DNA of 64,000 nt from Hyphomicrobiales bacterium (GCA_027483945.1 JAIXTM010000007.1:1-64000); one strand, 5' to 3'. Counted from the stretch's first letter, positions 1 through 9,837 are shown. A program made the numbers and translations. The notes: a model not told the origin generated them from the sequence alone.

Positions 1-471
1 CAGACGAACCTTCTCGCGCTCAACGCCACGATCGAGGCCGCCCGCGCCGGCGAGGCCGGGCGGGGCTTCGCCGTCGTCGCCTCCGAGGTGAAGGCGCTCG
101 CCTCGCAGACGGCGCGCGCGACGCAGGACATCTCCGCCCGCATCGCCGACGTGCAGGACGCGACCCGCCATTCCATCGGGGTGATCGAGGCGATCCGCGC
201 CCGCGTCGCCGAGATCGACCACATCGCCGTCTCCATCGCCTCGGCGGTGGAGGAGCAGAGCGCCTCGACCCATCTCATCGCCGCCAATGTCCGCGCCGCG
301 GCCGAAGGCGCCGCCACCGCCTCCGCGTCCGTCGCCACGGTGGGCGAGGCGACCGCCGAGACCAATGCCGGCGCCGAGAAGGTCGCCGCGCTCGCCCGCG
401 CGCTGGAGGACGATGCCCGCGTGATGCGCGCGGAGATGGAAGCCTTCTTCGCCAGCCTCAGGGCCGCGTGA
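1..471 (+). CDS. Methyl-accepting chemotaxis protein, C-terminal part
   Basis: The open frame enters from the left edge, so the sensor, membrane segments and HAMP region are missing; 156 residues remain. The first residues read [20 protein letters not shown], followed by [13 protein letters not shown]. This is the highly conserved hairpin tip of the MCP signalling domain, which docks CheA and CheW in the cytoplasm. The rest is an Ala- and Glu-rich heptad-like coiled coil (residues about 30-150), the returning arm of the hairpin. No C-terminal NWETF-type CheR/CheB tether is present; the protein ends in ASLRAA. Ligand and topology cannot be inferred from this fragment. Family assignment is certain, specificity unknown. 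Confidence 0.95.
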   Translation, partial: QTNLLALNATIEAARAGEAGRGFAVVASEVKALASQTARATQDISARIADVQDATRHSIGVIEAIRARVAEIDHIAVSIASAVEEQSASTHLIAANVRAAAEGAATASASVATVGEATAETNAGAEKVAALARALEDDARVMRAEMEAFFASLRAA

Positions 472-485
472 GGGGGCCGTCCCCC
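472..485 (+). other. GC hairpin directly after the MCP stop codon
   Basis: Five G (472-476), the loop CCGT (477-480) and five C (481-485) follow the TGA immediately. There is no T tract, so this is at best a weak or factor-assisted 3-prime end signal. The remaining bases up to 683 should hold the rimP operon promoter, but I see no convincing -35/-10 pair. Confidence 0.25.
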
Positions 486-683
486 GCCCGACCCTTGCCA
501 TTTCGCGGCCCTGCGCGTATATCCCGCCTATCCCGACAGTCCTGATCGGTTCCTGATGGAGCCTTGATGGAGAGTGGGTCCCTCGGGGCCCGCTCCGAAA
601 AGTCTTTGCCGCATCGCCCGCGATGCGGGAGGCGGCCCGCCGGTCGGAGGAGCGAACGCAGTTTCCCGAAGGCCGAAGGATCG

Positions 684-1289
684 ATGTCGCAGCACGAGAA
701 GCGCCTGATCGTCGAGAACGGCGTCGCGGCCCGCGTGGCGGCGATCGTCGAGCCCGTGGTCGAGGACCTTGGCTTCCGGCTGGTGCGCGTGCGCGTCACC
801 GGCCAGAACGGCTGCACGGTCCAGATCATGGCCGAGAAGCCCGACGGCACGATGGGCGTCGACGAATGCGAGGCGGTGAGCCGCGCCGTGTCGCCGGTGC
901 TGGACCTCGAGGACCCGGTGGACCGGGCCTATTACCTCGAGATCTCCTCGCCCGGCATCGACCGGCCGCTGGTGCGCCTGTCGGATTTCGACCGCTGGGC
1001 CGGTTTCGAGGTCAAGGTCGAGATGGCCGTGCCGGTCGAAGGGCGCAAGCGCTTCCGCGGCATGATCCGCGGCACCGAGGGCGATTGCGCGGTGATCGAC
1101 CTTGCCGACGGCAAGGCGGACGAGGAGGTGACGGCCAAGCTGGTCGTCGCCGACATGGGTGAGGCCCGCCTCGTCCTCACCGACGACCTCATCAAGGAAT
1201 CGCTGCGCCGGGGCAAGGCCGCCCTGGCCGGCACCAATGCAACGGACGGCGAAGCGGATGCGGACGAACCCGCACCGACCCGTCACTGA
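684..1289 (+). CDS. rimP: Ribosome maturation factor RimP
   Basis: RimP is a cytoplasmic 30S assembly factor that acts on the S12/S19 region of the head. The 201-residue product starts with [13 protein letters not shown] and carries the family signature [14 protein letters not shown] at residues 83-96, at the junction of the N-terminal alpha/beta and C-terminal SH3-like domains. The frame is open further upstream, but ATG 684 is chosen because AAGGA (676-680) sits correctly before it and homology begins there. The acidic tail (about residues 180-201) is typical of alphaproteobacteria. It is the first gene of the rimP-nusA-infB operon, 26 bases before nusA. Confidence 0.96.
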   Translation: MSQHEKRLIVENGVAARVAAIVEPVVEDLGFRLVRVRVTGQNGCTVQIMAEKPDGTMGVDECEAVSRAVSPVLDLEDPVDRAYYLEISSPGIDRPLVRLSDFDRWAGFEVKVEMAVPVEGRKRFRGMIRGTEGDCAVIDLADGKADEEVTAKLVVADMGEARLVLTDDLIKESLRRGKAALAGTNATDGEADADEPAPTRH

Positions 1290-1315
1290 AGACCTTTAGG
1301 TAAGGGAGCACTTCC

Positions 1316-2908
1316 ATGGCCGTCAGCGCCAACCGGCTCGAACTTCTCCAGATCGCCGACGCGGTCGCGCGGGAGAAGGTAATCGACCGCCAGATCGTTC
1401 TTGCCGCCATGGAGGACGCCATCCAGAAGGCGGCCCGCTCGCGCTACGGCAGCGAGACCGAAGTGCGCGCCGAGATCAACCCGCGCTCCGGCGAGATCCG
1501 CCTGTCGCGCCTGCTCCTCGTCGTGGACGAGGTGGAGAACGACGCCACGCAGATCTCCCTGGTCGACGCGCGCCGCCGCAACCCGGCCGCCCAGGCCGGC
1601 GACTACATCGCCGAGACGCTGCCGCCCTTCGATTTCGGCCGCATCGCCGCCCAGTCGGCCAAGCAGGTCATCGTGCAGAAGGTGCGCGAGGCCGAGCGCG
1701 ACCGGCAATACGAGGAGTTCAAGGACCGCATCGGCGAGATCGTCAACGGGGTGGTCAAGCGCGCCGAGTACGGCAACGTGGTCGTCGATCTCGGCCGCGG
1801 CGAGGCCATCGTCCGGCGCGACGAACTGATCCCCCGCGAGACCTTCCGCGCCGGCGACCGCATCCGCGCCTATGTCTACGACGTGCGCCGGGAGGTCCGC
1901 GGCCCGCAGATCTTCCTCTCCCGCACCCATCCGCAATTCATGGCCAAGCTCTTCGCCCAGGAAGTGCCGGAGATCTATGACGGCATCGTCGAGGTGAAGG
2001 CGGTCGCGCGCGATCCGGGCTCGCGCGCCAAGATCGCGGTCATCAGCCGCGACTCGTCCATCGATCCCGTCGGCGCCTGCGTCGGCATGCGCGGCTCCCG
2101 CGTCCAGGCGGTCGTCGGCGAGCTCCAGGGCGAGAAGGTGGACATCATCCCCTGGTCCCACGACCCGGCGACCTTCATCGTCAACGCCCTGCAGCCGGCC
2201 GAAGTGGTCAAGGTCGTGCTCGACGAGGATTCAGAGCGCATCGAGGTCGTGGTGCCGGACGACCAGCTCTCGCTGGCCATCGGCCGCCGCGGCCAGAACG
2301 TGCGCCTGGCGTCCCAGCTCACCGGCTGGGACATCGACATCCTGACCGAGGCCGAGGAATCGGAGCGCCGCCAGAAGGAATTCGTGGAGCGCACCGAGCT
2401 GTTCATGAACGCCCTCGACGTGGACGAGGTCGTCGGCCAGCTCCTCGCCTCGGAGGGCTTCTCCTCCATCGAGGAGCTCGCCTATGTGGAGACGTCCGAG
2501 CTCGCCTCGATCCAGGGCTTCGACGAGGACACCGCCGCCGAGATCCAGGACCGCGCCAGCTCCTACCTCGCCGCCCGCGAGGCGGAGCTCGACGGCCGCC
2601 GCCGCGAGCTCGGCGTCGCCGACGAGCTGAAGGAGGTCGAGGGCGTCACGACCGCGATGCTCGTCGCCTTCGGCGAGAACGACGTGAAGAATGTCGAGGA
2701 CCTGGCCGGCTGCGCCACCGACGATCTCGTCGGCTGGACCGAGCGCAAGGATGGCGAGACGATCAAGCAGAAGGGCTATCTCGACGGTTTCGAGGTCTCC
2801 CGCGCCGACGCCGAGGCCATGATCATGGCCGCCCGCGTCAAGGCGGGCTGGATCGAGGCCCCGGCCGAGCCGGAGGCTGCCGAGGGCGAAGAGAGCGGCG
2901 AGGCCTGA
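1316..2908 (+). CDS. nusA: Transcription termination/antitermination factor NusA
   Basis: NusA binds RNA polymerase and nascent RNA and modulates pausing, termination and antitermination. In the 530 residues I see the N-terminal RNAP-binding domain (about 1-130), an S1 domain (about 138-203, starting [20 protein letters not shown]), KH1 with GMRG at 257-260, and KH2 with [12 protein letters not shown] at 321-332. Two helix-hairpin-helix acidic repeats follow, each with EEL/DEL-type helices (about 365-500), and the tail is acidic. The long C-terminal repeat region is usual for proteobacteria. The RBS is AAGGGAG before ATG 1316. It lies between rimP and ylxR in the conserved operon order. Confidence 0.98.
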   Translation: MAVSANRLELLQIADAVAREKVIDRQIVLAAMEDAIQKAARSRYGSETEVRAEINPRSGEIRLSRLLLVVDEVENDATQISLVDARRRNPAAQAGDYIAETLPPFDFGRIAAQSAKQVIVQKVREAERDRQYEEFKDRIGEIVNGVVKRAEYGNVVVDLGRGEAIVRRDELIPRETFRAGDRIRAYVYDVRREVRGPQIFLSRTHPQFMAKLFAQEVPEIYDGIVEVKAVARDPGSRAKIAVISRDSSIDPVGACVGMRGSRVQAVVGELQGEKVDIIPWSHDPATFIVNALQPAEVVKVVLDEDSERIEVVVPDDQLSLAIGRRGQNVRLASQLTGWDIDILTEAEESERRQKEFVERTELFMNALDVDEVVGQLLASEGFSSIEELAYVETSELASIQGFDEDTAAEIQDRASSYLAAREAELDGRRRELGVADELKEVEGVTTAMLVAFGENDVKNVEDLAGCATDDLVGWTERKDGETIKQKGYLDGFEVSRADAEAMIMAARVKAGWIEAPAEPEAAEGEESGEA

Positions 2909-2933
2909 GGCCGGGGCGAGGGAGCGGCGCGCC

Positions 2934-3644
2934 ATGGGCGGGGCGGGGCCGGATGCGGCAAGCGAGGACCTGAGCGCCTTGCCTGAGCGCACCTGCATCG
3001 TCACCCGCCGCAAGGGCACGCCGGACGACCTTGTCCGGTTCGTGCTGGATCCGGACGGCGCGGTCGTCCCCGACCTCAAGGCCCGGCTGCCGGGGCGGGG
3101 CGTCTGGGTCGACGCGTCGCGGCAGGCCGTGGCGGAGGCGGTGAAGCGCCGGCTCTTCGGCCGCGGCTTCCGCCGCGAGGCCAGGACGGCGGCGACCTTG
3201 GCCGACGATGTCGCGGCGCTGCTGCGCCGGGATGCGATCCAGGCCCTGTCGCTCGCCAACAAGGCGGGCTGTGTGGTCACCGGCTTCGGCAAGGTCGAGG
3301 CCGCGGCCGGCTCCCAGGGGCTGGCTGCGCTCGTTCACGCGGCCGACGCGGCCGATGACGGGATCAGGAAGATCGGGCAGGCGCTCCGGCGCGTGCGCGG
3401 CGAACGGTCCGAAGACGTACCGGTCATCCGGGACTTCTCTTCGGAGGAATTGAGTTTGGCATTGGGCGGGGCACTTGTGATACATGCAGCCCTCGTCGCG
3501 GGCCCGGGTAGCGACGGCTTCCTGTCGAGATGGCGCCGCATGGCGCGATATGACGGCAAGCCCGTAACCGGTCCGGCGTCGGACGGCGGCATGACATCGC
3601 GCAATTCGGGCCAAGGGGCCCGGCAGGACAGAACGGCGGAATGA
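2934..3644 (+). CDS. YlxR (DUF448) fused to an L7Ae-like domain, RNA-binding
   Basis: The first 100 residues match YlxR: the [20 protein letters not shown] block and the [10 protein letters not shown] block, with basic residues for RNA contact. Residues about 85-150 ([22 protein letters not shown] and onward) resemble an L7Ae/YlxQ-type RNA-binding fold, so the protein combines what Firmicutes encode as separate ylxR and ylxQ genes; this fusion is standard in alphaproteobacteria. The usual cysteine of the CIVC signature is Thr here. The tail (after about 175) is low-complexity and poorly conserved. Its end overlaps infB by 4 bases (ATGA), indicating translational coupling. Its role in translation or RNase P modulation is inferred from the family. 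Confidence 0.9.
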   Translation: MGGAGPDAASEDLSALPERTCIVTRRKGTPDDLVRFVLDPDGAVVPDLKARLPGRGVWVDASRQAVAEAVKRRLFGRGFRREARTAATLADDVAALLRRDAIQALSLANKAGCVVTGFGKVEAAAGSQGLAALVHAADAADDGIRKIGQALRRVRGERSEDVPVIRDFSSEELSLALGGALVIHAALVAGPGSDGFLSRWRRMARYDGKPVTGPASDGGMTSRNSGQGARQDRTAE

Positions 3645-6286
3645 CAGATACGAAGAATCCCGGCGACAAGACCATCAGCGTCTCGCCGAAGACCCTGTCG
3701 CTGAAGCGGCCGGTCGAGCAGGGCATGGTGCGTCAGAGCTTCTCCCACGGGCGGTCGAAGGCCGTCGTGGTCGAGAAGGTGAAGCGCCGTGTCATCGGCC
3801 CCGGCGGCGACCAGCCTGCGCCCGTGCAGGCCCGCGAGCCCGCGCCCGCGCCCGTGCGCCCCGCCGCGCCGCCGCAGCAGCAGGCTCCGGCGCCGCGGCC
3901 GCCGGCATCGTCGCAGGGCCGCATGGTGTTGCGCTCCCTCTCCGAGGAGGAGATGGACGCCCGCGCCCGCGCGCTCGCCGATTCCAAGGTCCGCGAGGCC
4001 GAGGAGCGCCGCCAGGCCGAGATCGACGCCAAGGTCCGCGCCGAGCGCGAAGCCCGCGAGAAGATCGAGCGCGAGGCCGCCGAGGCCAGGAAGCGCGAGG
4101 AGGACGAGCGCCGCCGCCAGGAGGACGACCGCCGTCGCCGCTCCGAGGACGAGGCGCGCCGCCGTCTGGGCGCCGGCGAGGCTCCCGGTCCGCGTTCCGC
4201 CTCTCCGGGCCCGTCCCGCTCGGCCCCGCCGTCCGGTCCGCGTCCGCTCGTCGGCGCCGCGCCCTCCGGCCGCGCCCGCATGATGGAGGACGAGACGAAC
4301 GCCGCCGCGCGTCCGGTCCGCCGTCCCAGCATCGCGCTGCCGGCCCGCGCGCCGGTCGCCCCCAAGACGCCCAAGCTCACCGCGGACCCGAAGAACCGCG
4401 GCCGCCTCACGGTCACCAGCGCGACCGCCGAGGAGGAGGAGCGCACCCGGTCCGTCGCGGCCTTCCGCCGCCGGCAGCAGCGCCTGCACCGCCAGGGCGC
4501 CAGCGAGCCCAAGGAGAAGCTGCTCCGCGAGGTGACGATTCCGGAGACGATCACCATCCAGGAGCTCGCCAACCGCATGTCGGAGCGGGCGGTGGACGTG
4601 ATCCGCCTGCTCATGAAGCAGGGCCAGATGTTCAAGATCACCGACGTGATCGACGCCGACACGGCGCAGATCGTGGCGGAGGACATGGGCCATACGGTGA
4701 AGCGCGTCGCCGAGTCCGACGTCGAGGAGGGTCTGTTCGACAGCCCCGACGCCGACGACGTGCTGGAATCGCGCCCGCCGGTCGTGACGATCATGGGCCA
4801 TGTCGACCACGGCAAGACCTCGCTGCTCGACGCCATCCGCAAGACCAACGTGGTCTCGGGCGAGGCCGGCGGCATCACGCAGCATATCGGCGCCTACCAG
4901 GTGACCTCGCCGCTCGGCGGCAAGATCACCTTCATCGACACGCCCGGCCACGCCGCCTTCACGGCGATGCGCGCCCGCGGCGCCAAGGTGACCGACATCG
5001 TCGTCCTGGTCGTGGCCGCCGATGACGGCGTCATGCCCCAGACGATCGAGGCCATCGCCCATGCCAAGGCGGCCGGCGTGCCGCTGATCGTGGCGATCAA
5101 CAAGATCGACAAGCCCGACGCCAACCCGTCCCGGGTCCGCACCGAGCTGCTCCAGCACGAGATCGTGGTGGAATCCCTCGGCGGCGACACGCTCGAGTTC
5201 GAGGTCTCGGCCAAGGCCGGCACCAATCTCGACAAGCTGCTGGAAGGCCTCCAGCTCCAGGCCGAGATCCTGGACCTCAAGGCCAATCCGCAGCGCCCGG
5301 CGGAAGGCACAGTCATCGAGGCCAAGCTGGACCGCGGTCGCGGCCCGGTCGCGACGGTCCTCGTCCAGCGCGGCACGCTGCGCCAGGGCGACCTCGTCGT
5401 CGCCGGGTCCGAATGGGGCCGCGTGCGCGCGCTCGTCGACGACAAGGGCGCGACCCGCAAGGATGCCGGTCCCTCGTCCCCGGTCGAGGTGCTCGGCTTC
5501 AACGGCACGCCGGAGGCGGGCGACCGCGTCGGCGTCGTGGAATCGGAGGCCCGCGCCCGCGAGATCACCGAGTACCGCGCCCGCCAGAAGCGCGAGAAGG
5601 CCGCTGCCAAGCAGGGCGGCACCGGCAAGTCCCTTGTCGACATGATGAAGGACCTGAAGGACGGCGCCGGCCGCAAGGAATTCGTGCTCGTCGTCAAGGG
5701 CGACGTGCAGGGCTCCGTCGAGGCCATCGCCGGTGCGCTGGAGAAGCTCGGGACCGACGAGGTTTCGGCCCGCGTCATCCATTCGGGCGTCGGCGGCATC
5801 ACGGAATCGGACGTCACGCTCGCCGGCGCGTCCGGCGCGGTCGTGCTCGGCTTCAACGTGCGCGCCCACAAGGAGGCCCGCGAGGCCGCCGACCGGACCG
5901 GCACCGAGATCCGCTACTACAACATCATCTACGACCTCGTGGATGACGTGAAGGCGGCGATGTCGGGCCTGCTCGCCCCGACCCTGCGCGAGGAGCGCCT
6001 GGGCGAGGCGCAGATCCTGGAGATCTTCAACGTCTCCAAGGTCGGCAAGATCGCCGGCTGCCGCGTCGCCGACGGCGTGGTTCAGCGCGGCGCCAATGTC
6101 CGCCTCATCCGCGACAACGTCGTGGTCCACGAGGGCAAGCTTTCCCAGCTCAAGCGCTTCAAGGACGACGCCAAGGAAGTGGTGGCCGGCCAGGAATGCG
6201 GCATGTCCTTCGAGAACTACCAGGACATGCGCGTGGGCGACGTCATCGAGTGCTACCGCGTCGAGGAAGTGAAGCGGTCGCTGTAA
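3641..6286 (+). CDS. infB: Translation initiation factor IF-2
   Basis: IF-2 is the GTPase that places initiator fMet-tRNA on the 30S subunit and drives subunit joining. The 881-residue protein has the alphaproteobacterial N-terminus ([16 protein letters not shown]), a long Pro/Ala-rich and then Arg/Glu coiled segment (about 60-290), and the IF2_N domain near 300-350. The GTPase has G1 GHVDHGKT at 386-393, G3 DTPGH at 433-437 and G4 NKID at 487-490. The beta-barrel II, domain III and domain IV (fMet-tRNA binding, ending near EVKRSL) follow. It starts inside the last codons of ylxR. No frame damage is visible. Confidence 0.99.
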   Translation: MTDTKNPGDKTISVSPKTLSLKRPVEQGMVRQSFSHGRSKAVVVEKVKRRVIGPGGDQPAPVQAREPAPAPVRPAAPPQQQAPAPRPPASSQGRMVLRSLSEEEMDARARALADSKVREAEERRQAEIDAKVRAEREAREKIEREAAEARKREEDERRRQEDDRRRRSEDEARRRLGAGEAPGPRSASPGPSRSAPPSGPRPLVGAAPSGRARMMEDETNAAARPVRRPSIALPARAPVAPKTPKLTADPKNRGRLTVTSATAEEEERTRSVAAFRRRQQRLHRQGASEPKEKLLREVTIPETITIQELANRMSERAVDVIRLLMKQGQMFKITDVIDADTAQIVAEDMGHTVKRVAESDVEEGLFDSPDADDVLESRPPVVTIMGHVDHGKTSLLDAIRKTNVVSGEAGGITQHIGAYQVTSPLGGKITFIDTPGHAAFTAMRARGAKVTDIVVLVVAADDGVMPQTIEAIAHAKAAGVPLIVAINKIDKPDANPSRVRTELLQHEIVVESLGGDTLEFEVSAKAGTNLDKLLEGLQLQAEILDLKANPQRPAEGTVIEAKLDRGRGPVATVLVQRGTLRQGDLVVAGSEWGRVRALVDDKGATRKDAGPSSPVEVLGFNGTPEAGDRVGVVESEARAREITEYRARQKREKAAAKQGGTGKSLVDMMKDLKDGAGRKEFVLVVKGDVQGSVEAIAGALEKLGTDEVSARVIHSGVGGITESDVTLAGASGAVVLGFNVRAHKEAREAADRTGTEIRYYNIIYDLVDDVKAAMSGLLAPTLREERLGEAQILEIFNVSKVGKIAGCRVADGVVQRGANVRLIRDNVVVHEGKLSQLKRFKDDAKEVVAGQECGMSFENYQDMRVGDVIECYRVEEVKRSL

Positions 6287-6307
6287 GGCGGCAGCTTCCC
6301 TGCCCGT

Positions 6308-6332
6308 GATCCCTCCCCGCCGGGGAGGGATC
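6308..6332 (+). repeat. Perfect 11-bp inverted repeat between infB and rbfA
   Basis: GATCCCTCCCC (6308-6318), loop GCC, GGGGAGGGATC (6322-6332). The stem is GC-rich and perfect but lacks a T tract, so it would not act as a classical intrinsic terminator. It could be a processing or stabilising hairpin within the operon mRNA, or a copy of a short dispersed palindromic element. Confidence 0.6.
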
Positions 6333-6364
6333 GACCAGCCCGGTCCGATCCCGGGAGGATGATG

Positions 6365-6781
6365 ATGACCAAACGCTTTGAGAAGAATGCCGGCCCGTCC
6401 CAGCGCCAGCTGCGCGTCGGCGAACTCATCCGCCATGAGCTGGCGGCGATCCTGTCGCGCGGCGATATCCAGGACGACGTCCTGACCTCCCATGTCGTCA
6501 CGGTGCCGGAGGTCCGCATGTCCCCGGACCTGAAGCTCGCCACCTGCTACGTGATGCCCCTCGGCGGCGTCGACGAGCGGCCTGTCCTGGCCGCCCTCGA
6601 CAAGCACAAGAAGCATCTGCGCCACGAGGTCGCCCGTCGCGTGAACCTGAAATTCGCGCCCGACCTGCGCTTCCGCCGCGACGAGACCTTCGACGAGGCC
6701 TCGCGCATCGACGCGCTCCTGCGCTCCGAGCGGGTGCAGGCCGACCTGAAGAAGCCCGATCCGCAATCCGATGACGATTGA
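6365..6781 (+). CDS. rbfA: 30S ribosome-binding factor RbfA
   Basis: RbfA is a KH-fold factor for late 30S maturation and 17S rRNA processing at the 5-prime end of 16S rRNA. The 138-residue product contains [21 protein letters not shown], the [18 protein letters not shown] strand-helix region and the [28 protein letters not shown] signature, all typical of the family. Three ATG codons stand in a row (6359, 6362, 6365). GGGAGG at 6353-6358 touches the first but is well spaced from the third, so 6365 is chosen. It overlaps truB by 11 bases. Confidence 0.96.
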   Translation: MTKRFEKNAGPSQRQLRVGELIRHELAAILSRGDIQDDVLTSHVVTVPEVRMSPDLKLATCYVMPLGGVDERPVLAALDKHKKHLRHEVARRVNLKFAPDLRFRRDETFDEASRIDALLRSERVQADLKKPDPQSDDD

Positions 6782-7694
6782 CGCCGCCGCGCCGCCGCCC
6801 CGCCCGAAGAAGCGCGACCTCAACGGCTGGGTCGTGCTCGACAAGCCCGTGGGCATGACGTCGACGCAGGCCGTCGGCGCGGTCAAGCGCATCCTGGGCG
6901 CCAAGAAGGCGGGCCATGCCGGCACGCTGGACCCGCTCGCCTCCGGCATCCTGCCGATCGCGCTGGGCGAGGGCACCAAGACGGTCCCTTACGTCATGGA
7001 CGGCCGCAAGGCCTACTCCTTCACCGTGAAATGGGGCGTGGAGACCGACACCGACGATTCCGAGGGTCGGCCCGTCGGCACGAGCGAGGGCCGGCCGTCC
7101 CGCGCCGATGTGGAGGCGCTGCTGCCGCGCTTCACCGGGACGATCGCCCAGGTGCCGCCGCGCTTCTCGGCCATCAAGATCCAGGGCGAGCGCGCCTATG
7201 ACCTCGCCCGCGACGGCGAGGTGGTGGAACTCCAGGCCCGCGACGTCTCCATCGAGCGCCTCGCCGTCGTCGCCCATGACGGGGAGACGACCGAGCTGGA
7301 GGCCGAATGCGGCAAGGGCACCTATGTGCGCGCCATTGCCCGCGATCTCGGCCGTGCGCTGGGATGCCTCGGGCATATCGTGGCGCTGCGGCGCACCCGG
7401 GTCGGCCCGTTCGCGCTCGCCGACGCGGTGACGTTGGACGACCTGCGCGTCGCCGCCGATCCCGTCGCCTCGGGCCTCAAGCCGGTCGAGGCGGGCCTGA
7501 AGGAACTGGCCGAGCTCGTGATCAACCGCGACGCCGCGGCGCGCCTGCGCCGGGGCCAGACCGTGCTGCTGCGCGGCCGGGACGTGCCGCTGGATGCCAG
7601 CCCCGTCTATGCGACCTGCGCCGGGGCGGTGGTGGCCCTGGGTGCGATCCAGAGCGGCGAGTTCGTCGCGAGCCGCGTCTTCGTCGGCGGCTGA
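6771..7694 (+). CDS. truB: tRNA pseudouridine-55 synthase TruB
   Basis: TruB makes pseudouridine 55 in the T loop of nearly all tRNAs and also acts as a tRNA folding chaperone. The 307-residue protein has the motif [19 protein letters not shown] at about 46-64 with catalytic Asp54, then the [25 protein letters not shown] block and the [12 protein letters not shown] motif, in the family order. The C-terminal PUA-like domain (about 245-307) is present. The start lies within the last codons of rbfA. In most relatives rpsO follows directly; here a hairpin terminator and a 7 kb accessory segment intervene. Confidence 0.97.
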   Translation: MTIDAAAPPPRPKKRDLNGWVVLDKPVGMTSTQAVGAVKRILGAKKAGHAGTLDPLASGILPIALGEGTKTVPYVMDGRKAYSFTVKWGVETDTDDSEGRPVGTSEGRPSRADVEALLPRFTGTIAQVPPRFSAIKIQGERAYDLARDGEVVELQARDVSIERLAVVAHDGETTELEAECGKGTYVRAIARDLGRALGCLGHIVALRRTRVGPFALADAVTLDDLRVAADPVASGLKPVEAGLKELAELVINRDAAARLRRGQTVLLRGRDVPLDASPVYATCAGAVVALGAIQSGEFVASRVFVGG

Positions 7695-7703
7695 CGCCCA
7701 CGA

Positions 7704-7731
7704 AAAAGCCGGGCGCGAAGCCCGGCCTTTC
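7704..7731. terminator. Bidirectional intrinsic terminator after truB
   Basis: Stem GCCGGGC (7708-7714), loop GCGAA, GCCCGGC (7720-7726), followed by CTTT; on the left it is preceded by GAAAAA, which gives a T tract for the opposite strand. It can end the rimP-truB operon on the plus strand and the small gene at 7755-7913 on the minus strand. Confidence 0.75.
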
Positions 7732-7754
7732 CCGTCAGCCCTCAAGCGGCCGCG

Positions 7755-7913
7755 CTATTTCGGCGCGCTGGCGGCGGGCGGGTTCAGGTTGACGTTGACG
7801 CTCTTGCCGCCATTACCGAACCCGCCGTTGAAAAAGAAGATGCCGATGCCGATCACCAGCACGGCGCCGATGATGACGCCGAGAATGCCGCTGCTTCCAG
7901 AACCTTCAGCCAT
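7755..7913 (-). CDS. Small single-pass membrane protein, 52 aa
   Basis: The ATG at 7913 is preceded on the minus strand by GGAGGACCAGACC, a good ribosome binding site. The product begins MAEGSGSSGILGVIIGAVLV, continues with a hydrophobic stretch to FFF (about residues 10-28), then a Gly/Asn-rich segment and SVNVNLNPPAASAPK. One transmembrane helix with a short polar tail is clear. Similar short proteins with NVNVNxPK-like tails occur in alphaproteobacteria, but I know no function. Its stop lies next to the bidirectional hairpin 7704-7731. The frame is short, but RBS, hydrophobicity and terminator position support a real gene. Confidence 0.6.
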   Translation of the reverse strand: MAEGSGSSGILGVIIGAVLVIGIGIFFFNGGFGNGGKSVNVNLNPPAASAPK

Positions 7914-8014
7914 GGTCTGGTCCTCCGTTACGTTTCACTGACGGGCAAACGCACCGGCGTGCCGCCGGTTCCACGCTTCGCCTGACCGAGCGGAAACCGG
8001 GACGGGAAAGCGTC

Positions 8015-8680
8015 TCAGAAGGTCTCCTCGAGCGGGAATGGCGTGGAGACCCACGCCTTGCTGAGGCGGCTGACCGCCACCGATCTTCGCTCCCAGAAAT
8101 GCAGCGTCTTGGCCAGAAGTCGGCGGTCATCGGAGCCGAGTGCCGCACCCTTGTCGCGCAGCCGGTCGCCAAGGCCGCGCACGAAACAGTTGAGGCAATC
8201 CGGTCCCCACGCCATGCGGCCACCGCTCATCATCTTCTCGGCGGCACGGTCCAGGTCACCCATGGCGATGGCGATGATCGCTTCGAACCATGGCCCGAGC
8301 TCGATCGGCGCCGAATGGCGCCGCATGAAAGCTTCCAGCGTGTCCAGCGATCCGCCTTCGCGCAGTGTCCCCAGCACCGTCGCCTCGACCTCCTGGCGGA
8401 TCCTGTCGGTCAGATCCGGCATATCGAGGGACCAGCCGTGGCCTGCGGAATGGGCTATGCGCTGACCGCTGTAATACGGCAACCCTGTGCCCAAAGTGAA
8501 CAGCGGCCCGTGGTGCCACGAGATGAGGAACGTGTTGGGGTCGCTGCAGGTTTCGAATTGTATCAGGCGGGCGATATGATGTGTCGGCAACATCATGGCC
8601 AAATCTTCGTGGACGAAAAGATCGTCGATATCACCCAAGCACTCGCGGGCGAGCTTGAACAATTGCCGCTTCTTGACCAT
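8015..8680 (-). CDS. Unknown 221-aa protein, candidate immunity protein
   Basis: I do not recognise the family. The product is soluble, with no signal peptide or membrane helix. It has an N-terminal half with HHIARLIQF and SWHHGPLFTLGTGLPYYSG, and a C-terminal alpha-helical half (about 105-200) with repeated helix pairs such as WFEAIIAIAMGDLDRAAEKM. ATG 8680 lies just past the TAA (8682-8684) of the upstream nuclease-domain gene; a TTG at 8698 in the same frame would overlap it by 17 bases. The close coupling directly downstream of a toxin-like domain is the standard place for an immunity gene, and that is the only basis for the proposed role. Base composition rises back to that of the chromosome across this gene. 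Confidence 0.6.
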   Translation of the reverse strand: MVKKRQLFKLARECLGDIDDLFVHEDLAMMLPTHHIARLIQFETCSDPNTFLISWHHGPLFTLGTGLPYYSGQRIAHSAGHGWSLDMPDLTDRIRQEVEATVLGTLREGGSLDTLEAFMRRHSAPIELGPWFEAIIAIAMGDLDRAAEKMMSGGRMAWGPDCLNCFVRGLGDRLRDKGAALGSDDRRLLAKTLHFWERRSVAVSRLSKAWVSTPFPLEETF

Positions 8681-8681
8681 T

Positions 8682-9221
8682 TTACGGACGTATCTCAATT
8701 ACGAAAAAATTTTTTACTTTTGGATTTCGGGTCCTGATCGTTCTAGCAATCTGCTCAAAGCGAGCAGGCGAGAGGCCTGAGCGGCCAGTTTTGATATCAT
8801 ACACGCAAATCTCATTATTCGGAGTCGTTTCAAAGATATCGACCCTGATAGAGCCCCACGATCCATATGGAACGTGACCGTATTGCAAAGCCTCCTCCTG
8901 CCATTTCAGAAATGAAACTTCTGATTTAAGAGTCGGGCTATCAAGTTGTTTTACTTTCGAATTTAACAGGGAATGAACGGCAGTCCCGTATTGGATTGGG
9001 CTTTGTCCAGTTTTCATGACCTCCACAGCCGATTGAGTGGTTAAGGCTTGAACATGGCTGTAGGCAGGGCAGATAATTTTTGTCTGCGCGGCCGCGACTT
9101 CGCCGACGAATTGGATAGTCGAGTTCTGTTCGCCGTTGCCCGCGTATGCGCGGGTTCTGGCAGACATCAGGATGTTATAGCTGCTATTTTGAGTGACGGC
9201 CCGATAAGCGTGGGTTAGCAA
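8682..9221 (-). CDS. PD-(D/E)XK nuclease-like effector domain (possibly the C-terminal half of a split toxin)
   Basis: The 179-residue frame has a nuclease-like pattern: GTAVHSLLN (79-87), Glu101 in SEVSF, Asp128 in GSIRVDIFE, then YDIKTG with Asp142 and Lys144. The helix-E, strand-D, D-x-K arrangement is that of restriction-endonuclease-fold enzymes, common as C-terminal toxins of polymorphic systems. It begins with a TTG and has no recognisable secretion or binding module. Its first 38 bases overlap the end of the upstream gene in another frame; a +1 shift in that overlap would join the two into one protein of about 390 residues. The segment is visibly AT-rich. Either a frameshifted toxin or a separate coupled gene is possible. 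Confidence 0.6.
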   Translation of the reverse strand: MLTHAYRAVTQNSSYNILMSARTRAYAGNGEQNSTIQFVGEVAAAQTKIICPAYSHVQALTTQSAVEVMKTGQSPIQYGTAVHSLLNSKVKQLDSPTLKSEVSFLKWQEEALQYGHVPYGSWGSIRVDIFETTPNNEICVYDIKTGRSGLSPARFEQIARTIRTRNPKVKNFFVIEIRP

Positions 9222-9837
9222 GGGCCGCCTCGGTCAGCCTTTTCGTCGTTGTCGCACTTGCTTTTTCGACCACGGCTTGTGGCTCTGGCCCGTCCGGGCC
9301 GAGGATCGTGTCGGCAATGACAGTCCCGTCTTCGGCCTTGATGCGCTGACGGTCGCCTTCGGTTTCGAAGGCGAAGGTGTGGCCCTCCGCTGTCGTGACG
9401 ACGTGGCGTTCGAGAGGTTCGCCGGCGTCCGAGCGGCCATACGTGGAGCGGATGATGCTGCCGTCGCGGTTCAGCGCGGTCCGGCTCGCTACCGATCCGT
9501 CCGGCCGGTAAGTCGTTGCCAATTCCCGCCAGGGCTGCTGCCCTGACGTGTCGCGTTCGATCTGGACGAGCGGATCGGGCCATTCGACAGGTACGGTCGG
9601 CGTCGGCGTTGCAATTGGCCCTGCGGCATCTCTGCTGTCACCGAACGATCCGCCGCCAGCGGAGGTCCAGCGGCCGCCTTCGGGGCTGCCGGCCGGTATG
9701 CGTGGCTGGTTGGGGTCGTACTTCTGAAGCGCTCGCCCTAGCCGGATCAAGCTGGTTGTCGTGCGAAGACCACTGAGAGTATGGCGTAGCTGCAGTAGGG
9801 TTCGGGCGCGATCCGCGTCAAATTTAAGGAGTTTCAT
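9184..9837 (-). CDS. N-terminal part of a putative polymorphic effector, NQPR-GGRW motif
   Basis: The 217-residue product starts at ATG 9837, chosen because AGGA stands eight bases upstream; the open frame runs further back to 9912 through a hydrophobic stretch without support. A basic helical leader (1-38) is followed by DPNQPRIPAGSPEGGRWT at 41-58, a Gly/Ser/Pro linker, and a beta-rich Asp/Gly region (about 105-190, for example YRPDGSVASRT and LNRDGSIIRST) that recalls Rhs-like repeats. It stops without a toxin domain; the nuclease domain lies in the next frame, overlapping by 38 bases. A closely similar motif recurs at 14347-14697. The motif may mark delivery or processing, which is inference. 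Confidence 0.6.
   Translation of the reverse strand: MKLLKFDADRARTLLQLRHTLSGLRTTTSLIRLGRALQKYDPNQPRIPAGSPEGGRWTSAGGGSFGDSRDAAGPIATPTPTVPVEWPDPLVQIERDTSGQQPWRELATTYRPDGSVASRTALNRDGSIIRSTYGRSDAGEPLERHVVTTAEGHTFAFETEGDRQRIKAEDGTVIADTILGPDGPEPQAVVEKASATTTKRLTEAALANPRLSGRHSK

Noticed and set aside
3335..6979. Very long open frame on the minus strand opposite infB and rbfA (over 1200 codons).
   Set aside because: High GC causes long antisense frames; its composition is Gly/Ala/Arg/His-rich without domains, and the plus strand carries unmistakable infB and rbfA.
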